From Euperipatoides rowelli (lineage: Eukaryota; Onychophora; Udeonychophora; Euonychophora; Peripatopsidae), in the NCBI GenBank assembly GCA_003024985.2, contig PXIH01S0000898.1: a DNA stretch of 10,564 nucleotides, one strand, 5' to 3'. Positions 7,776 to 10,564 of the stretch are shown one piece after another (the stretch's first letter is position 1; every line of letters begins with the position of its first letter). Under the pieces are notes generated by a model. That model had not been told where the DNA came from. It saw nothing but the letters and a program-made list of their open reading frames with translations, and searched no databases. A program made the translations under genes and the position numbers.

Positions 7776-8126
7776 GTAAGCTATTCTTTTTTCAATTGTT
7801 GTATTCTTTTTCTTTCTTTTTCCTGATTGTTTACTTTATTCTCAATGCATGAGCAACAGTCAAATTCAAATCTGGAACAGGTGCATAATGCTACCCTTGT
7901 ATAATTAAAATGTAATAAAATAATTTTTTCTATTTATCCAAAATCGTTTAACCCAAAGATCCATATGAGCACCTATAAGTACTCTAGTGATTTTTTAATT
8001 ACTTTGTGTGCATCAGAAAATTACTGAATTAAATAGCACAACATCTTTTTTTTTTTTATTGCACATGCTTGTGCTAAGTCGTTCCCCTTTCTCCTCATTC
8101 TAAGCCAATTCTTTCTTCGGTTGTAG

Positions 8127-8263
8127 TCTTTTCAAAGTTTGTTAAGAAAAGGAGAAAGCACTCAATCAGTTATGGAATGCACTTTGAATTTTTCCCCCCT
8201 CGGAATCTCTTACAGGACTTGTACAAAATTATTAACTACAAAGTTTGTATGTATGAAATTTAA
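8127..8263 (+). other. Candidate alternative terminal exon of EXOC7 (speculative)
   Basis: A good-looking acceptor with a pyrimidine tract (ttctttcttcggttgtag, ending 8126) precedes 137 nt that stay open in the phase left by the exon ending at 7775, through to TAA at 8261-8263. The predicted tail of about 45 residues is basic at first (FSKFVKKRRKHS) and later reads FFPPRNLLQDLYKIINYK. It is unlike the conserved Exo70 continuation. A second frame is also open over about 8139-8336. An AATAAA at 8506-8511, followed by an A-rich stretch, lies about 240 nt after the stop and could end a 3' UTR. If real, it would make an Exo70 without its C-terminal half. No homology supports it. Confidence 0.25.
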
Positions 8264-8505
8264 TTTATGGTCACTGAAAAATGTTTTTTTCTTTAGTCTT
8301 GATGAAAAAAATAAAGATTTGACCACTAAGACTTGACTAAAAACATGAGATGTCATGTATGCATTTTATAAGATTTGTCCTGAGGATTGATAATGCAAGG
8401 ACTAGTAACTGCTACATATCATACATCTAGATATTTAGTGTACATTATGTACCGTACATGCTGTATATAATGTTCTATTTTAAGTTTAAATTATAAATTA
8501 TTGTC

Positions 8506-8511
8506 AATAAA
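8506..8511 (+). terminator. Possible polyadenylation signal AATAAA
   Basis: AATAAA lies in tcaataaagctac about 240 nt after the stop of the candidate exon at 8127-8263, with an A-rich run starting at 8522. The hexamer is frequent by chance in this AT-rich sequence, so its use is only inferred from position. Confidence 0.2.
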
Positions 8512-10321
8512 GCTACAATTTAAAAAAATAAAAACTGGAACAATAAATTCAAATCATGTTTATACATCTGTTTAATCTAGATTAATTACCGAAGTAAATG
8601 TCCATCAAACTCATTAAATATTAAAAGGTCTATTTATAAATTTCATACTTTCTCCAAGTTCAAGTAGAGGTAGTGAAAAAAAACCTTTCCTACTTTATAT
8701 TAATAATCATTAGCCATATCTTGTCAGGCAAACATTTTCAACTCATTAGCAAAATTTTAGATTAACTAAACATGGTTGACAGAAGAAGAACTTTTAATTT
8801 AAAAAAAAAACAGACAATCTTCATCAAAACTAGTAGTCGAAAGTTTTGATTGTAAAAATTACAAAAATATTTAAAAAAAATAAAGACTTCCTAACCACAT
8901 GATAGGCTTTTTTTTTTTTAGAAGAAGAAGAAAGGGATAAAACCATTGCAGCCAAAATATAAGATGCATTATGTATTTTTTTTTTAATTAATATTGTCCA
9001 GGATGCTTGAATATATTTTACGGCGATCTATTTTCTCCATAGGATAGCATGTTTTTTTTTTTTTTTTTTTGACATACATGGTTAATAAATTTTTAATTTC
9101 ATAATTTTTAACTTACCATAGTTTAAAGCTATAAAATGCTAATTTTAATAAAATATGATTAAAGATAAGAATACATTTTTTTTTCTTTTTTTTTAAGTAT
9201 TGAGGGAGCACCTGATAGATTTCTGATATGTCAATCAAAATAAAAAATGTCATCAAAAAAAATATTCTCGAGATGAGAATCAATAATTTTTATCCACAGA
9301 AATATATCAATGCATGGTAATTCAATCTGTTAATAGATTGTTTGATGTGATTTAGTTCTCTTCAAAGATACTTAGTGCTGCAATTTATTTTCATATGAGA
9401 AAAAAATATCTTGGAAGGAGAAACATTCAGAATGCACTGCCACTTTACAGTAAAATCTCATAAAGTGCAAAGAAGTTTATAAAATATGGATTGCATTTTT
9501 ATTTGTGCCATCTATTTCATCACTCGGCGATACATATGGCGTACTATGAAAAGTACAATAGAAGTGAATAGGTACGCATAACTTTGTAAGGGTTACACTA
9601 AAAGGGAGGAAAAAAAGAAAAATAATTAAAATCTTTTGCAGTACGTTTGTACGTAATTAAGGTACTGTGACTACCATTCCCGATAATATTTGCTGAATTG
9701 CAAATTGCTCGAATCAAAAGCTGACATTCTGTGATATAAAAGGCATTTATTTATATTACAAACTATATATTTATTTTTTATCATTTTTTTTCTTTAATAT
9801 TTTTATTTATTTTTCAATCTCCCATCTTGAAAATTTAAAAAAAACAAAAACAAGTCAATTGCTCAATAGACACAAATATTAATTGCATTGACTTGCTTTG
9901 AATAAATGGCACTTGTATATACTGAAAATGCACTGAATACAGTATATTTATAAATACAAGCACACCATAAACAGTATGTACTGTAAATAGCCTGACAAGA
10001 ATGTACGTACTTATGGCCATTAATCAAAAATAGGAGAGGTAGGGTTAATTTATGTTGTATATATTTTACAAAATTAGTTTTTTTTTTTTTTTTTTGTTTG
10101 TTTTGTAAGGTGGGCAGGGCAGAATGAAGTTGGGGTGTAGTTTGCATATATGTATAGAGGCCTTATTTGTAATTCTTTTTAATTAATAAAATTAGGTTTA
10201 TTTTAAGAGGATGGGCCCAGCTATTATAGGTTAAACCATTTACTACATTTCATATAAGGTATACAGTAGCTACAATTCTGGTGCTTATAGAAGATGCATG
10301 TATAGTATAATATACTGTACC

Positions 10322-10368
10322 TTTTTTTTTTTTTTTTTTGTTTTACTAAGCTTTTTATTGGGGGGGGG
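10322..10368 (+). repeat. Poly-T tract and nearby poly-G run
   Basis: A T18 run (10322-10339) is followed 20 nt later by a G9 run (10360-10368). This is low-complexity DNA in an intron, with no sign of terminal repeats around it. Confidence 0.85.
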
Positions 10369-10564
10369 ACATTATTTTAGAGTATTGCTGTTTTATTAAC
10401 CGGTTTTTAAATTTTTTTAAAATGGGTTGTTAGGACAATGTGTAATCTGGCAATTTTTGAAAGTGCAAATGATGCACCTATGTTCCAATCAGCACTTGTT
10501 TAATGATTTATGGTACCCATACTGTATAAAGTATATACTGTAGATACTGTATATTCTTAACTTT

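Larger units (their letters stand above)
7776..10564 (+). other. EXOC7: 5' part of a long EXOC7 intron
   Basis: At least 2.8 kb of AT-rich DNA follows the donor gtaag at 7776. It contains a possible alternative terminal exon (8127-8263), long T tracts (near 9050-9070, 10079-10095 and 10322-10339), a G9 run (10360-10368), a patch with several CpGs (about 9440-9600) and clustered TACTGTA words at the end. I found no conserved exon. Minus-strand open frames near 9835-10147 are partly made of homopolymer codons and are not credible genes. Confidence 0.7.

Noticed and set aside
8297-8340. ctttag followed by TCTTGATG as a possible next EXOC7 exon
   Set aside because: In the required phase it meets a stop within nine codons and shows no Exo70 similarity.
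8922-8963. GAAGAAGAAGAAAGG stretch after a long T tract and AG, resembling an exon start
   Set aside because: In the phase required by EXOC7 it gives a low-complexity KKKK peptide with no Exo70 similarity, no convincing donor follows, and it closes soon after.
9835-10147. Two overlapping minus-strand open frames
   Set aside because: One is partly encoded by a poly-T tract (KKKKK) and neither has a recognisable domain or splice context.

Overview
The window is strongly AT-rich (by eye about 70% or more A+T), dominated by non-coding DNA, and carries canonical GT-AG introns with T-rich polypyrimidine tracts. It is a piece of an animal nuclear genome, most likely an invertebrate. The species cannot be fixed from the sequence. 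Two ambiguous bases (N at 560 and 2087) show that it is an unfinished assembly.

The only gene recognised with confidence is an internal part of EXOC7 (Exo70), a subunit of the exocyst vesicle-tethering complex, on the + strand. Five short exons (121-180, 2627-2665, 3469-3525, 3648-3774, 7710-7775) join in one open frame of about 116 codons. The product includes the family hallmark MPKDGTVHELTSN. Both gene ends lie outside the window, and all the rest is intronic as far as I can see.

The introns hold mobile-element debris. Intron 181-2626 contains a 1275-bp non-autonomous hAT-type element (276-1550) with an 8-bp target duplication. Nested in it is a 184-bp Harbinger-like fold-back MITE (474-657) with perfect 23-bp inverted repeats flanked by TAA. 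Intron 3775-7709 contains a second, short hAT-type element (6507-6869), followed by a GATCGA-rich, probably degenerate repeat zone and a T18-G14 tract. Intron 7776-10564 is AT-rich with long poly-T and poly-G runs.

The points most worth a second look are two candidate alternative terminal exons (4558-4646 and 8127-8263) that are in phase with the upstream EXOC7 exon, a marked excess of the 7-mer TACTGTA/TACAGTA (21 copies by hand count), and the nested transposon. I saw no new multi-gene system, CRISPR array, tRNA or rRNA.
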